A model generated the notes under the pieces. It searched no databases. It saw only the letters and a list, made by a program, of their open reading frames with translations, and had not been told where the DNA came from. Positions 15,944 to 25,203 of a DNA stretch of 64,000 nucleotides are shown piece by piece. Source of the stretch: Chthonomonas sp. UBA2362 (GTDB lineage: Bacteria; Armatimonadota; Fimbriimonadia; Fimbriimonadales; Fimbriimonadaceae). The position numbers and the translations under genes were made by a program. Position 1 is the first letter of the stretch; the number at the start of each line of letters is the position of its first letter. The stretch is from assembly GCA_002344135.1 (NCBI GenBank), contig DDTO01000004.1, forward strand, positions 423,591-487,590, written 5' to 3'.

Positions 15944-17652
15944 GGTGGTGTATCGCGCGCCGTAAGGGCGACCAGCAAGAACATCTCGTCGGTGGTCTCC
16001 TCACCCCAAGTGATGTCCTTCGGCGGGCTGTTCGGATTTTTCGGGTTGTTGGCCGAGTTGTCGTACACGGCTTCGATGTGGACCTTCGAGCCACGCGGCA
16101 GACGGATCGGCTCCTTGAAGGCGTAGGTGAACTGCCAGTTGAAGTCCCAGTCCTGCACCCAGATGAGGGGCTTGCGGCTGCCGTCGGGCAGCTCGGCTTC
16201 GGCCTTCATCGACTTGCCCAGCATGTGCATGTGCGGCATGACCCCGTAGCAGATCTGGTCCTGGAAAATGGGCACCGTCAGCTTGACGACCGCGTTCGCG
16301 TCGCCAGCCTTGAGGCGGAAGATCGGATTCGCGAGCCATTGAATGCGGACCTCGCGGTCCGCTGGCTTCTTCGAGAAGTACAGACCTAGCTTGGTCTGGT
16401 CCACCTCTTCTTTGCCGGTGAGGTGGTAGTGTACTTGGAGCACGACGTCGACGCCAGGATCGAGTCGGAAGCCGACGCCTTTGGGCAAGTTGACCGCCTG
16501 CGATCCCGGAGCCCAACCGCCTAGCGCGCCGTCCGGGATGAAGCCAGGGGCTCCGAAGGCGTTGTATCCATCTTGCCCGTCCTTCTCGCGTCCGTCGAGT
16601 TTGGCGGCCCGACCCTTGCCGTCGAGAAAAGCGATGACATGGTGGACGACCGCGCGGTTGCCCGGCTTGGCATCGATACCGGTGACCCAAACCGGCTCCT
16701 TCAGATTCGTCTTCAGGACGAAGTGGCGGTAGATGTCCCGCCCTTCGGCGGGCAGCTTGAAAGTCTTGCTCGGAGACAGGACGAGGTCGGGTTCGCCCAA
16801 CCCCCAGCCTTTCGGGAACGTGGGAGCCTTGGGCTCCTTGGCGATGTTACCGCGAGGAGCCTTAGCCAGGGCCCAATTTTGCAGCGTTGCGATCTCGAGG
16901 TCGGTGAGTCGGTTCTCCGCATGGAATTCACCGTAGCCGGGCACCGCTTTCCAGGGCGGCATCGAACGGCGCTTGGTGGCGGCGGCGATATTGTCCGCCC
17001 ACTTCCGTGCCTCGTCGTAGCTCGTTAGCGAGAACGGCGCCACTTCGCCGGGTCGGTGGCAGGTCGTGCACGATCGGAAGAGGATCGGCGCGACATGCTC
17101 GGCGAAGTTCACCTTTGCGACGGAGGGCGGCTCGGGGCCAGCCATGAGCAGGCAGCCAAACGCACTCGTCTTGGTCACCGAAGGCTTCTTGCCGCTGACG
17201 ACGGCGGCGAGAGCATCGCGCAGGTAGGTCTTCTTGACGGAGTCTGACTGCTTCGAGTCGTCGATCGCGCCAAGGTAGGCAACCTTTCCGTTCTCGTCCA
17301 GGACAACGGCGGTGGGGATGGTCTTGACCCCAATCGCTCGGGCCAGTACGCCAGCGGGATCGAGTTCGTAATCGAAGACGTACTTCCGCTCGCGGACATA
17401 CCGCTCGACCGCCTCCTTCGACTCCAATTCGTTAGGGAAGTACGCCTTGAACTCTACGCCCTTTACACCGAACTCCTCGACAAGCCGGTTGATGCGCGGC
17501 GTGTACTGCATCGCGACTGGACAGTCGGTGCTCAAGAAGAACATCACTGTCGCCTTTCGCGACGGCGTGGCTTTCTCGCCATCGGTGGCGAACCCTCCCA
17601 GGACGAGCGCTCCGGCCAAGACGAAAGAACCCAACAGAACGAGCTTTGGCAT
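15934..17652 (-). CDS. Exported redoxin - cytochrome c - copper monooxygenase-like fusion
   Basis: 572 residues, with a signal peptide or anchor (MPKLVLLGSFVLAGALVLGG). Three regions: residues ~30-160 are thioredoxin/redoxin-like with a CPVAMQY motif (single Cys, TlpA/peroxiredoxin style); then a haem-binding site SCTTCHRPGEVAPFS (CxxCH) as in planctomycete-type cytochromes; then ~260 residues with the His pattern of type II copper monooxygenases (PHM-like): NRAVVHHVIAF, VVLQVHYHLTG and GVMPHMHMLGK. This points to periplasmic copper/haem redox chemistry; substrate unknown. The ATG at 17652 has an AAAGGGA ribosome-binding sequence; an in-frame TTG lies 21 nt upstream. A TATACT box near 17690 could be its -10. 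Confidence 0.85.
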   Translation of the reverse strand: MPKLVLLGSFVLAGALVLGGFATDGEKATPSRKATVMFFLSTDCPVAMQYTPRINRLVEEFGVKGVEFKAYFPNELESKEAVERYVRERKYVFDYELDPAGVLARAIGVKTIPTAVVLDENGKVAYLGAIDDSKQSDSVKKTYLRDALAAVVSGKKPSVTKTSAFGCLLMAGPEPPSVAKVNFAEHVAPILFRSCTTCHRPGEVAPFSLTSYDEARKWADNIAAATKRRSMPPWKAVPGYGEFHAENRLTDLEIATLQNWALAKAPRGNIAKEPKAPTFPKGWGLGEPDLVLSPSKTFKLPAEGRDIYRHFVLKTNLKEPVWVTGIDAKPGNRAVVHHVIAFLDGKGRAAKLDGREKDGQDGYNAFGAPGFIPDGALGGWAPGSQAVNLPKGVGFRLDPGVDVVLQVHYHLTGKEEVDQTKLGLYFSKKPADREVRIQWLANPIFRLKAGDANAVVKLTVPIFQDQICYGVMPHMHMLGKSMKAEAELPDGSRKPLIWVQDWDFNWQFTYAFKEPIRLPRGSKVHIEAVYDNSANNPKNPNSPPKDITWGEETTDEMFLLVALTARDTPPQN

Positions 17653-17748
17653 ACCGAAATCCCTTTGCGGCAAATCCGCTAGTCATAGTATACGGGCAGC
17701 CTTGCTCGATCTTCACCCCCTTGAGCGCTGTGGCGGGTAAAAGGGGGA

Positions 17749-19440
17749 ATGCCGGACGGCTGGGGGTTACTGCTCGATCTGTTGGTCACCCTGACTGCCG
17801 CGTTGCTGCTCGGGCTCGTGATGGAGAAGCTTCGGCAGAGCGCCGTGATCGGCTACTTGCTGGCCGGGGTGGCGGTCGGCCCGGGTGCAGCGGCGTGGAT
17901 TCGTGATGCCGACACCGTCGTTATTCTCGCCGAACTCGGCGTAGCACTCCTGCTCTTTACGATCGGCCTTGAGTTCTCTTGGCGTCGGCTCGTACGGCTG
18001 GGCAAGGTTGCGTTCGTGGGCGGCCCCCTCCAAGTCATCCTCGTCCTGAGCCTCGGCGGCGCAGCGGCGTATGCGTTCGGCATGGACCTGAAGGCATCCA
18101 TCGCGCTGGGCGCGATCGCGAGCCTCGCAAGCACCGCAGTGGTCCTCCGGCTGCTCAAGGACCACAACGACCTAGACAGCGTACACGGCAAGAGCGCGAT
18201 CGGCATCCTGCTCGCCCAGGACATCGCGGTCGTGCCCCTCGTGATGCTCCTGACCTTTCTCGGCGGCGTAACACCAACGAGCGGCAAGGGAGCCGGGGGC
18301 ATCGGCCAGACCCTCCTCAACGCCTCGATGCTCGTCGGGGCGCTACTTCTGCTGGTCATGCTCGTGCTGCCACGGATCTTGGACGCGCGTACCGTGGCCC
18401 GCAACCGAGAGTTCACGATCCTCATCGCGATCGCCACGTGCATGGCGGCGACTTGGGGAGCACACGCGGCGGGTCTCTCGCCGGCACTAGGAGCGTTCCT
18501 GGCCGGCATGCTGCTCGCGGAATCGAAGTTCGCCGACCAGATGCGCTCGGACGTGAATCCGCTCAAGACACTCTTCGTCACTCTCTTCTTTGCCTCGATC
18601 GGCCTCGTGCTGGACGTCCATTTCTTCGCCGACCATTGGCTGCTCATCTTGGGCACTCTCATCCCGGTCTGCATTGGCAAGGCTCTCTTCACATTCCTGG
18701 CCTGCAAACCCTTCGTACCCTCGGTCATCGCCAGCGCGGCAACCGGCATCGTCTTGTGCCAGATCGGAGAGTTCTCGTTCGTTCTTGCCCAAGTAGCCCA
18801 CAGAGGCTTGCTCCTCGACGAGTTTCTGTTTCAACTGGTCGTTGCCGTCTCGGTCACGAGCCTGGTGCTCACGCCATTCGTGGTGCCTCGGGCGGCCTCG
18901 TGGTCGCGTGCCCTTGCGAAGCGCGTCCTGCCCGGTCGAGTGCTGGCTGGCGCGGAGAATGAGACCAAACGCAGAGAAAGACTCACTGGCCATGTGATCC
19001 TCGCCGGCTACGGCGAAGCGGGCCAGCGTGCGGCGGAGGTTCTTGGCGACACAGGGTTCAAGGTCTTAGTCATGGAGTTGAACCCACATCTCGTGCGACA
19101 GGCGGAATCGAAGGGGTTCCTCGCCCGAGTGGGGGACGTCAGCCAAGCCGAGAACCTGCTCGAGGCGCACCTGCCGGAAGCCGCCGCACTCGTCATTACG
19201 ATCCCGGAGCCGATTCTCTCTGGCGGGATTGCGGGTCTCTCGAAGATGCTGGCGCCGCACGTCCCCGTGGTCGTCCGATCCCGCTACCACATCATGGCGG
19301 AAGAACTCAACGTCAAGGGAGCCGACTTCGTCGTCGACGAAGAGACTCTAGTGGGCGACAAGCTGGGTCAGATGGTGGGCTCCTGTCTGGCGAAGTCGGA
19401 GCCCGAACCCGATCCCATTCCGGGCGCCTCGTCCCGGTGA
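17749..19440 (+). CDS. CPA2-family monovalent cation:proton antiporter with TrkA-N domain
   Basis: KefB/RosB-type transporter, 563 residues. About 12 TM helices from LLLDLLVTLTAALLLGLVME to the helix ending SLVLTPFVVPRA; the family signature GYLLAGVAVGPG and the cation-site region AQDIAVVPLVMLL are present. The cytosolic C-terminus is a RCK/TrkA-N nucleotide-binding domain: HVILAGYGEAGQRAAEVLGD with an acidic strand end (LVMELNPH). Likely exchanges K+ or Na+ for H+ under nucleotide control. The start ATG follows a purine-rich AAAAGGGGGA, a good Shine-Dalgarno sequence. Confidence 0.93.
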   Translation: MPDGWGLLLDLLVTLTAALLLGLVMEKLRQSAVIGYLLAGVAVGPGAAAWIRDADTVVILAELGVALLLFTIGLEFSWRRLVRLGKVAFVGGPLQVILVLSLGGAAAYAFGMDLKASIALGAIASLASTAVVLRLLKDHNDLDSVHGKSAIGILLAQDIAVVPLVMLLTFLGGVTPTSGKGAGGIGQTLLNASMLVGALLLLVMLVLPRILDARTVARNREFTILIAIATCMAATWGAHAAGLSPALGAFLAGMLLAESKFADQMRSDVNPLKTLFVTLFFASIGLVLDVHFFADHWLLILGTLIPVCIGKALFTFLACKPFVPSVIASAATGIVLCQIGEFSFVLAQVAHRGLLLDEFLFQLVVAVSVTSLVLTPFVVPRAASWSRALAKRVLPGRVLAGAENETKRRERLTGHVILAGYGEAGQRAAEVLGDTGFKVLVMELNPHLVRQAESKGFLARVGDVSQAENLLEAHLPEAAALVITIPEPILSGGIAGLSKMLAPHVPVVVRSRYHIMAEELNVKGADFVVDEETLVGDKLGQMVGSCLAKSEPEPDPIPGASSR

Positions 19441-19447
19441 TTTCGGC

Positions 19448-20068
19448 CTACTTCGCGTTCGTCAGCAGGATCGTTTGCCTGTCGGTGAAGACGTATCGCA
19501 CTCCGAGCGCTCGCGCAAGAACGTCGAGGGCGTACTTCACGGAAGTCTTGATGAAGAAGGCATCCAACTTGTACCGCGGGATCGACTCCGCAACCTCAAT
19601 GGTGATACCGGCTTGTTTACCGATCTCTGCTACGGTCTCTCGGAGGTCGGTCTTCGACAGCCGGGTAGTGACGATCTTCGACAGCACCTGAGCGGAGAGT
19701 TTGCCCTTCGGCGGCTCGACGACCGGCTTCGGCTGAGGAGCGAGGAGGGGAGCAACCTGGGGGATCGGTTTCTTCTTGCTGATGAAGTAGATGCCGTCTT
19801 GAAGATCGACCTTCAGTTCGGCCGTGCGCAAAATGATACGGAGTGCGTCCTCGAAGTCGACGTCGGTCAGCGAGATGTACAGCACGAATCGGATATTGGG
19901 CTCGAGAACGAAGTCCTTCTTCGCCTGCGAGAACAGGTCCACCAGCACGCGGCGGACGTCGTCGCCTTTAGCAGAAATCGAAACAGTCGGCGGACGTGAG
20001 GCGGCTGGATCTTGGGCAAGAGCCGCGGCGCTGAGCACAAAAATGAGGATCAGTAAGAGGCTTCTCAT
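19448..20068 (-). CDS. Exported protein with secretin/TonB short N-terminal (STN)-like domains
   Basis: 206 residues with a clean signal peptide (MRSLLLILIFVLSAAALAQD). The mature part has two STN/secretin-N-like units: VSISAKGDDVRRVLVDLFSQ ... FVLYISLTDVDFEDALRIIL, and after a Pro/Lys linker ITIEVAESIPRYKLDAFFIK ... ALDVLARALGVRYVFTDRQT. Such domains occur in PilQ/GspD secretins and in FecA-type receptors, but no secretin channel follows. It starts 2 nt after the anti-sigma-like gene at 20071, forming an operon with it. It could be a periplasmic signalling or assembly partner. Confidence 0.75.
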   Translation of the reverse strand: MRSLLLILIFVLSAAALAQDPAASRPPTVSISAKGDDVRRVLVDLFSQAKKDFVLEPNIRFVLYISLTDVDFEDALRIILRTAELKVDLQDGIYFISKKKPIPQVAPLLAPQPKPVVEPPKGKLSAQVLSKIVTTRLSKTDLRETVAEIGKQAGITIEVAESIPRYKLDAFFIKTSVKYALDVLARALGVRYVFTDRQTILLTNAK

Positions 20069-20070
20069 GG

Positions 20071-20910
20071 CTACTTCTTCAACTTGATCGGCTTGCCTGC
20101 TTCGTCGTACACCTTCAGGCCACCGGGGATCGACGACGCAGTTTTCTTGGCGGGCATCGCCCGGCGCTTGGTCCGCGCCGGCCTAGCCTTCGGCTTGGAT
20201 TTGGGCTTGGCAACGGCCTTCGAAGTCGTGACGTGCTTTGTGACCGTCTTTGGGGGGGTCGGCTCGACGGCGGGAGTTTTGTCGTCAGGATCCGCGTTTG
20301 CCATCGACACCGCGTAACGGCCGACCGGGCGCTCCGATCCCTCGGACATCGGCATGGCGTCGACATCGTCGAGCACGTCGTCCGGGGCCTCACCGGCCGC
20401 CTCGAGGGCGGCATCGGCGCTGGCGGACTTGGTGTCGGCGACTTTAGGCGTTTCCGTCTTGACTTCCTTCGAGGTCTTATCTTGCGGAGCCGTCTTCGCC
20501 CCGAAGAGGCGGGTCGGATCACCCATGAAACTCATGGCGCCAAGGACGAGCGCGAGGGCGCCGGAGTAGTAGACCGGCTTCCAATTCCGGGTCGGAGTCG
20601 ACTTGGAGGGTTCCTTCGCCGTGGCGGGTCGGAGCGCGGCGGGCACGGATTCGTCGGGAACCTCTTCTGCGGCGCGTGGCTCGATTCGGAGTTCTTGCCG
20701 TGTCGTCGCCGGTGCGGGATCGGGAGCGCCGACCGCCTTGAGCATCGACTGCAGGGACTGCTTCTTGACGCGCAGAACCTGGCGGCACGATTCGCATCCC
20801 GTGATGTGCCGCTCTAACTCGGCAACGGTTTCCTCTGCCATCGTGTCGCCGGCCAGATAGAGATTCATCTGGGCCTGGGCGAGCTGACATTCGACGCTAT
20901 GGACCTGCAT
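20071..20910 (-). CDS. Membrane protein with N-terminal zinc-finger (anti-sigma-like) domain
   Basis: 279 residues. The N-terminus has the anti-sigma zinc-finger pattern (HSVECQLAQAQMNLYL, then ERHITGCESCRQVLR with HxxxCxxC). It is followed by a disordered Pro/Ala/Glu segment, a single TM helix (VYYSGALALVLGAMSFMG) and a long Lys/Pro/Ala-rich tail with basic patches near the C-terminus (TKHVTTSKAVAKPKSKPKAR). In the family such proteins hold an ECF sigma factor at the membrane. No sigma gene is adjacent, so its partner is encoded elsewhere or it has another role. Operon with the STN-like gene. ATG preceded by TGAGGA. Confidence 0.78.
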   Translation of the reverse strand: MQVHSVECQLAQAQMNLYLAGDTMAEETVAELERHITGCESCRQVLRVKKQSLQSMLKAVGAPDPAPATTRQELRIEPRAAEEVPDESVPAALRPATAKEPSKSTPTRNWKPVYYSGALALVLGAMSFMGDPTRLFGAKTAPQDKTSKEVKTETPKVADTKSASADAALEAAGEAPDDVLDDVDAMPMSEGSERPVGRYAVSMANADPDDKTPAVEPTPPKTVTKHVTTSKAVAKPKSKPKARPARTKRRAMPAKKTASSIPGGLKVYDEAGKPIKLKK

Positions 20911-21066
20911 TCCTCACAACCTGCTTCAGGTTTTCTCGGGTCGGCCGGAGTCGGCCCACTCGAATTGTCGGCAGGTTTCCTCGGAGCTTGAGGGTGGACG
21001 GGAGAATTTGTGGAAATGGCAAGTGCGTACCGCGACGAACGAGGACGTGATGGGGTGGAATGAACC

Positions 21067-22293
21067 ATGAATCGGCTGCCGCTTCTCGCATTGCTCATTA
21101 CTGCGCTCCTCGGATGTGGGGGGGATGGCGGGTCCAGCCCGCGAGCCAAGATTCACCCGCACCCTGGCCTCGTTCAGTTCGCCCAACCGGCGCCTGCCGA
21201 TCCGATCGTCGCGACGTATGCTCTTGTCGGCTGCAACCGGATATCTGGAGGGGACGCGTCCAAGGACCCGCGGGCCAACGGCAGCACCGCCAACGTTCCC
21301 CAGCTGACCCAAACGCTTGCCGATCTCGCCAATTCCACTTTGGTCAGTCCCAAGCCGAGCCTCTTCTTCTTCCTCGGAGACATCGTGGACAACGAAGCGA
21401 CCGATCAGGGCCAGACCCTAACCTCCCAACTCGCTGCCTGGGCGACCGCGTTCAAGTCACAGGTGCCTGTACCGATGGTGGCTGTGGCGGGCAACCACGA
21501 AATGCTCCAGCAGACCGGAAGCGACGAGGACACTGAGTTTCCGAATCCGCCCACGCAAGCGATCTGGCTCGATTGGGTGACCTCCAATGGGTATGCGGCG
21601 CTCGCGGGCAATGGACCAACGCCGGCGGCTTACCCGGACGATTCTCTCATGTTCGACGACTCGAAGATGAGTTACTCCTTCGACGTGACTTTCAATCTCT
21701 CGATGGGCACACGCAAGGTCCACTTCGTCGTGATCAACACGGACACTATGAACACCGTCACTTCGCCGCTGGACTCGAACTACAAGACGGCGGCTTGGAT
21801 TCCCTTGAATTGGATCAAGGCAGACATCGATGCGGCGGCAGCGGACGCCAGCGTCGGCGCGATCGTCTTGCTTGGTCATCGGCCGATCACCGTCCCGACG
21901 ATCGCTTCGGAGAATCCGATCGATCCGACCTTGGGGAGCGAGTTGTCGACGTTCCTTGCTGGAGTGCCGAAGTTCGCCTTCTATGCTTGCGCGCACGCTC
22001 ATTTGTGGAGCCCTCAGACTGCCTCAGGGACCAACGTGCTTCAAATCGTCGCGGGAAACGGTGGCAGCGAATTGGAGTCGAACTGGTTCAACGGCACGCC
22101 TCCGCCGCCCGAGTGGCAAGCGATGGGCGTGCCTTACTTCGGATTCTCTGTCATTACCGTCCGCCAGAGTGGGGCGATCGGCCTTTATCACGTGTGGAGG
22201 CCGGCGAACGCCGATCGAAAGAAGTACTACCTTCCGGGCTCGACGATGGTGTCTCAGGCGACCCAGGAGGTCGTGCTCTTCACGATGCAGTGA
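21067..22293 (+). CDS. Metallophosphoesterase-family lipoprotein
   Basis: 408 residues. Lipobox signal (LLALLITALLGC, Cys at about 17) anchors it to the membrane outside the cytoplasm. The calcineurin-like fold is shown by FFFLGDIVDNEA (GDxxD-type), VAVAGNHEM (GNHE), VLLGHRPI (GHxP) and YACAHAHLWS (HxH). Expected to hydrolyse phosphomono- or diesters with two metal ions; substrate unknown. It tail-to-tail abuts the M61 peptidase (adjacent bases), so the two genes share no terminator space. Confidence 0.88.
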   Translation: MNRLPLLALLITALLGCGGDGGSSPRAKIHPHPGLVQFAQPAPADPIVATYALVGCNRISGGDASKDPRANGSTANVPQLTQTLADLANSTLVSPKPSLFFFLGDIVDNEATDQGQTLTSQLAAWATAFKSQVPVPMVAVAGNHEMLQQTGSDEDTEFPNPPTQAIWLDWVTSNGYAALAGNGPTPAAYPDDSLMFDDSKMSYSFDVTFNLSMGTRKVHFVVINTDTMNTVTSPLDSNYKTAAWIPLNWIKADIDAAAADASVGAIVLLGHRPITVPTIASENPIDPTLGSELSTFLAGVPKFAFYACAHAHLWSPQTASGTNVLQIVAGNGGSELESNWFNGTPPPPEWQAMGVPYFGFSVITVRQSGAIGLYHVWRPANADRKKYYLPGSTMVSQATQEVVLFTMQ

Positions 22294-23985
22294 TCAGCGC
22301 TTAAGCCACCCTTCGAGACGGGCGATCGCCGCGGCATCGGCAAATGGGTCACGCTCGAGGGTCCACCGCCGGGCAGCCTGCTTGGCGACTTGCAAGTCGA
22401 TCTCCTCGCGCACGCCGTCGCGCTCGACGGTCAGCCGGTAAGTCTGCTTCTTGCCGGAGAAGGCACCCGGCACAAACGGCTGGCCGTCCACCAGCACGAT
22501 TTGGTCGCCCACCTGCACGAGGAGTGCGCCAGGTCCGACCGATGTGACCTTGTCGCCGCTCCACGAGAAGCCAAGCGTCTCGACTTCCTTGTTCGGAGCG
22601 AGCGCGCGGAGGCCCATCGCGGCGAGTTCCTCGTATGGCACCTCCTTCGTGCTTCGAACGAGCACGTCGTAGAGCGCAGAGAGGTCCTTGCCGGCAGTCT
22701 CGTTGACGGCTTGTCGCGGCCCGTCTTCCGGGTATCCCGGCAAGGGAAGTCGATACTTGGCGAACATCGACCGCATCGTGTCGTCGAGCGATTTCTTGCC
22801 GTCGGTCGCGCCCCGAATGGCGGCATCGAGCACGAAACCCGCGACGAGGCCTTTCGTGTAGTAGCTAAGGTCGCCGACCGAGAATCCGCCGTGCTCCCAG
22901 GCCTGATTGGAACACTCCTCGAGCGTTACCTTCAGCCGCGTCGAGCCCCGCTGAAGCTCCTGGATGTTGTCCGACAGCGAGCGCAGGAGCCACGCCTCGT
23001 CGAAGAGCCCCGAGCGATACGCCACGATTTGCGCGTAGTAGTCGGTCACGCCTTCCGCCAGCCACAGATTGCCTGTGCGGCACGGCTTGGTGTAGTCGAA
23101 CGGGCCCAGCGGAAGAGGTCGCATCTGCTTCACGTTCCAGGCGTGCACGAACTCATGGGCGGCCAGGGTCTCCATCTGCAGGTTGCGCACGTTCGGCATC
23201 GCCAGGACGGTACTGGCCCGGTGTTCCAAACCACCGCCGAAGTCCCCGACCGCGAGGTTCACGAAGTAGAGGTATCGCTTGAAGGGGGGTGGACTCCCAA
23301 ACAGTGCCATCGCGGGCGCGCTGATCGTGGCAAGCATCTTGGTTTGCTCTTCTAGGTCGGGGTTATAGCGCTGGTTGGTCGAGGCGTAGATCGCTTCGAA
23401 TGGCGTGCCGTTCACGTTGAAGGACCGCCGCTCGAACTTGCCGACCCGAATCGGGCTATCGAGAAGTTCGTCGTAGTCGGCGGCGACGTATGCCCCGGCC
23501 TCGGTGCGATCCAGAGAAACGGCGGTATCCCATCCGGGTGGGTTGACGACCGTCAAGAGCATGCGCTCGTCCTTTCGGCCGTCGGCATACATGAAGGCCG
23601 CCGGCCCGTTCACAAAGGCGGTGTGCCCCCGCACATTCACGCCGAAGAATCCCAGTCCCCCATCGTCGCCCAGCACCGAATAGTTTAGGGTGATCGGGCC
23701 ACGCTCGTTGGCGACCTGCCACGCACGCTCGTCGGGGCGGCGAATTTCCAGTGCCTTCCCATCACCGTTCACGGCTCGGACGTCTGAGATCTTCTCCTGG
23801 TAGGCCTTAATGGAATAGAACCCCGGGCACCACGCGGGAATCCGGAACACCGTGTTCGGTGCGGCGTCGTCCATTCGGACAGAAACGCGGATCGTCTGCG
23901 AGGCGGGCTCCGTCCGCAACGTGTAGTGGACGTCTGCGAGCGCGAGCGACGGCAGTGCGAAGAAGGCGAGGGCGAGGATTCTCAT
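22294..23985 (-). CDS. M61-family aminopeptidase with C-terminal PDZ domain
   Basis: Exported zinc peptidase (glycyl aminopeptidase-like), 563 residues, with a signal peptide MRILALAFFALPSLALADVH. N-terminal beta domain, then the gluzincin site ETLAAHEFVHAWNVKQMRPL (HExxH, with the downstream Glu in WLAEGVTDYYAQ). The C-terminus is PDZ-like (LGFSWSGDKVTSVGPGALLV ... GDQIVLVDGQPF). The start at 23985 is chosen because it yields the signal peptide; a longer in-frame reading adds a charged N-terminus. Divergent from the GNAT gene at 24204, with about 220 nt between them. Confidence 0.92.
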   Translation of the reverse strand: MRILALAFFALPSLALADVHYTLRTEPASQTIRVSVRMDDAAPNTVFRIPAWCPGFYSIKAYQEKISDVRAVNGDGKALEIRRPDERAWQVANERGPITLNYSVLGDDGGLGFFGVNVRGHTAFVNGPAAFMYADGRKDERMLLTVVNPPGWDTAVSLDRTEAGAYVAADYDELLDSPIRVGKFERRSFNVNGTPFEAIYASTNQRYNPDLEEQTKMLATISAPAMALFGSPPPFKRYLYFVNLAVGDFGGGLEHRASTVLAMPNVRNLQMETLAAHEFVHAWNVKQMRPLPLGPFDYTKPCRTGNLWLAEGVTDYYAQIVAYRSGLFDEAWLLRSLSDNIQELQRGSTRLKVTLEECSNQAWEHGGFSVGDLSYYTKGLVAGFVLDAAIRGATDGKKSLDDTMRSMFAKYRLPLPGYPEDGPRQAVNETAGKDLSALYDVLVRSTKEVPYEELAAMGLRALAPNKEVETLGFSWSGDKVTSVGPGALLVQVGDQIVLVDGQPFVPGAFSGKKQTYRLTVERDGVREEIDLQVAKQAARRWTLERDPFADAAAIARLEGWLKR

Positions 23986-24203
23986 CGGCTTATGCGATCT
24001 TACGGCAAAGCGCGCCGATTTCGTCGCGCAGCGGACGTGCAGAAGGTCCCGACCGAGCGCCAAGGGGAGAGCAAATGCGCCGGTGGAACCTTCTGTTCAC
24101 CTTACCTAGGGGTTCTTGCGGAATGCAACGCCACAAGCCGGACCGTTACGTCCCGGGGGCCTTAGACCTAGGCGACCTTCCCACAGGCGTCAAACTTTCG
24201 CGC

Positions 24204-25154
24204 ATGAGCACCCTCACCGTCGAGAACGTCGAGTCGCCCGAGCAATGGAGCCGTGCCGTCAAGTTGCGCAACGCATACAACCCGGATGGACCGATTCCCG
24301 TCGAGAGAGCGGTCAACTACGCCCTCGCCGAGAAGGCGGATGTACCGAAGCGGCGGTTCTTGCTCACGCGTGACGGCATCGACCTCGTGTACGGCAGCAT
24401 CATCCAGTACTATTGGACGCCAAATCCCGATCTGTTCGGGTTCCACCTGATGTTCGGTGAATGCGAAGACGGGGTCGATCCAGGTATCGATTTTTCCGAG
24501 GCAACGATCAGGGAGTTGGGTGGTGCCGCAGGGACCTGCTGGTACCGGACCGATCGCCCCGTCCTCGGCGAAGCGCTGAAACGACGCGGGTACGAGGACG
24601 GACAGCGCAACCCGGTCGCGTGTCTCGAATTGGCCGATTTCGATCCAGTTCCCTGGCTCGAGCGCAGGGACGCCGTTCTCGCCGAGGGATACGAAATCGT
24701 AGACCTCGCGTCGTACGCGAAGGCTCGTCCGGAATCGTGGAAGCAGGACCTCTGGCGAATCGAAATGGACCTATTCAAAGACGTGCCCCTACCCGACCCC
24801 TGGGTCGAGGTGCCTTTCGAGGACTGGGTGCGTGACCTCGATGCCAATCCGACCCGCTTCGACTGGCAGTTCTTCGCTCTGGCCGAGAGTCGGCCGGTGG
24901 CGATGACGCAATTGCTCCCGAACTGGGTGGAGCCGGCCCTCTTTCACACCGGCTTAACCGGCGTTCGGCGGGAACACCGCCGTCGCCGCCTCGCCTCCGC
25001 GATGAAAGGCCACGCCCTCGCGCTTGCCAGGGAGGCCGGCGTCCGGCAGGTGTATACGGACAACGAAGAGAACAACCCCATGTTCGCGCTGAACGTCGCC
25101 CTCGGCTTTCGACAGGTTTATGACACGGTAAACGCGAAGCGACGCCTTACTTGA
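24204..25154 (+). CDS. GNAT-family N-acetyltransferase (two-domain)
   Basis: 316 residues; two GNAT-like halves. The C-terminal half keeps the acetyl-CoA site (LFHTGLTGVRREHRRRRLAS with the R-R-x-x-R/A loop) and the terminal NEENNPMFALNVALGFRQVY that is typical of GNATs acting on small molecules (N-x-x-M-x-x-x-N-x-x-L-G-F). The N-terminal half (to about 150) is degenerate. Substrate unknown. The ATG at 24204 is the first giving a normal GNAT start (MSTLTVENVESPEQW); longer readings run through the divergent intergenic DNA. Confidence 0.85.
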   Translation: MSTLTVENVESPEQWSRAVKLRNAYNPDGPIPVERAVNYALAEKADVPKRRFLLTRDGIDLVYGSIIQYYWTPNPDLFGFHLMFGECEDGVDPGIDFSEATIRELGGAAGTCWYRTDRPVLGEALKRRGYEDGQRNPVACLELADFDPVPWLERRDAVLAEGYEIVDLASYAKARPESWKQDLWRIEMDLFKDVPLPDPWVEVPFEDWVRDLDANPTRFDWQFFALAESRPVAMTQLLPNWVEPALFHTGLTGVRREHRRRRLASAMKGHALALAREAGVRQVYTDNEENNPMFALNVALGFRQVYDTVNAKRRLT

Positions 25155-25203
25155 TTCCGTTTGCGCCAGGTCCTCCGTGCTCGTGGCGCGTCACAATGCC
25201 GCC

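Noticed and set aside
20249..20256. Seven-base G run as a third phase-variable site
   Set aside because: It is inside the coding region of the anti-sigma-like protein, shorter than the promoter tracts, and not next to -35/-10 elements. The G run in nadD near 49681 is rejected for the same reason.
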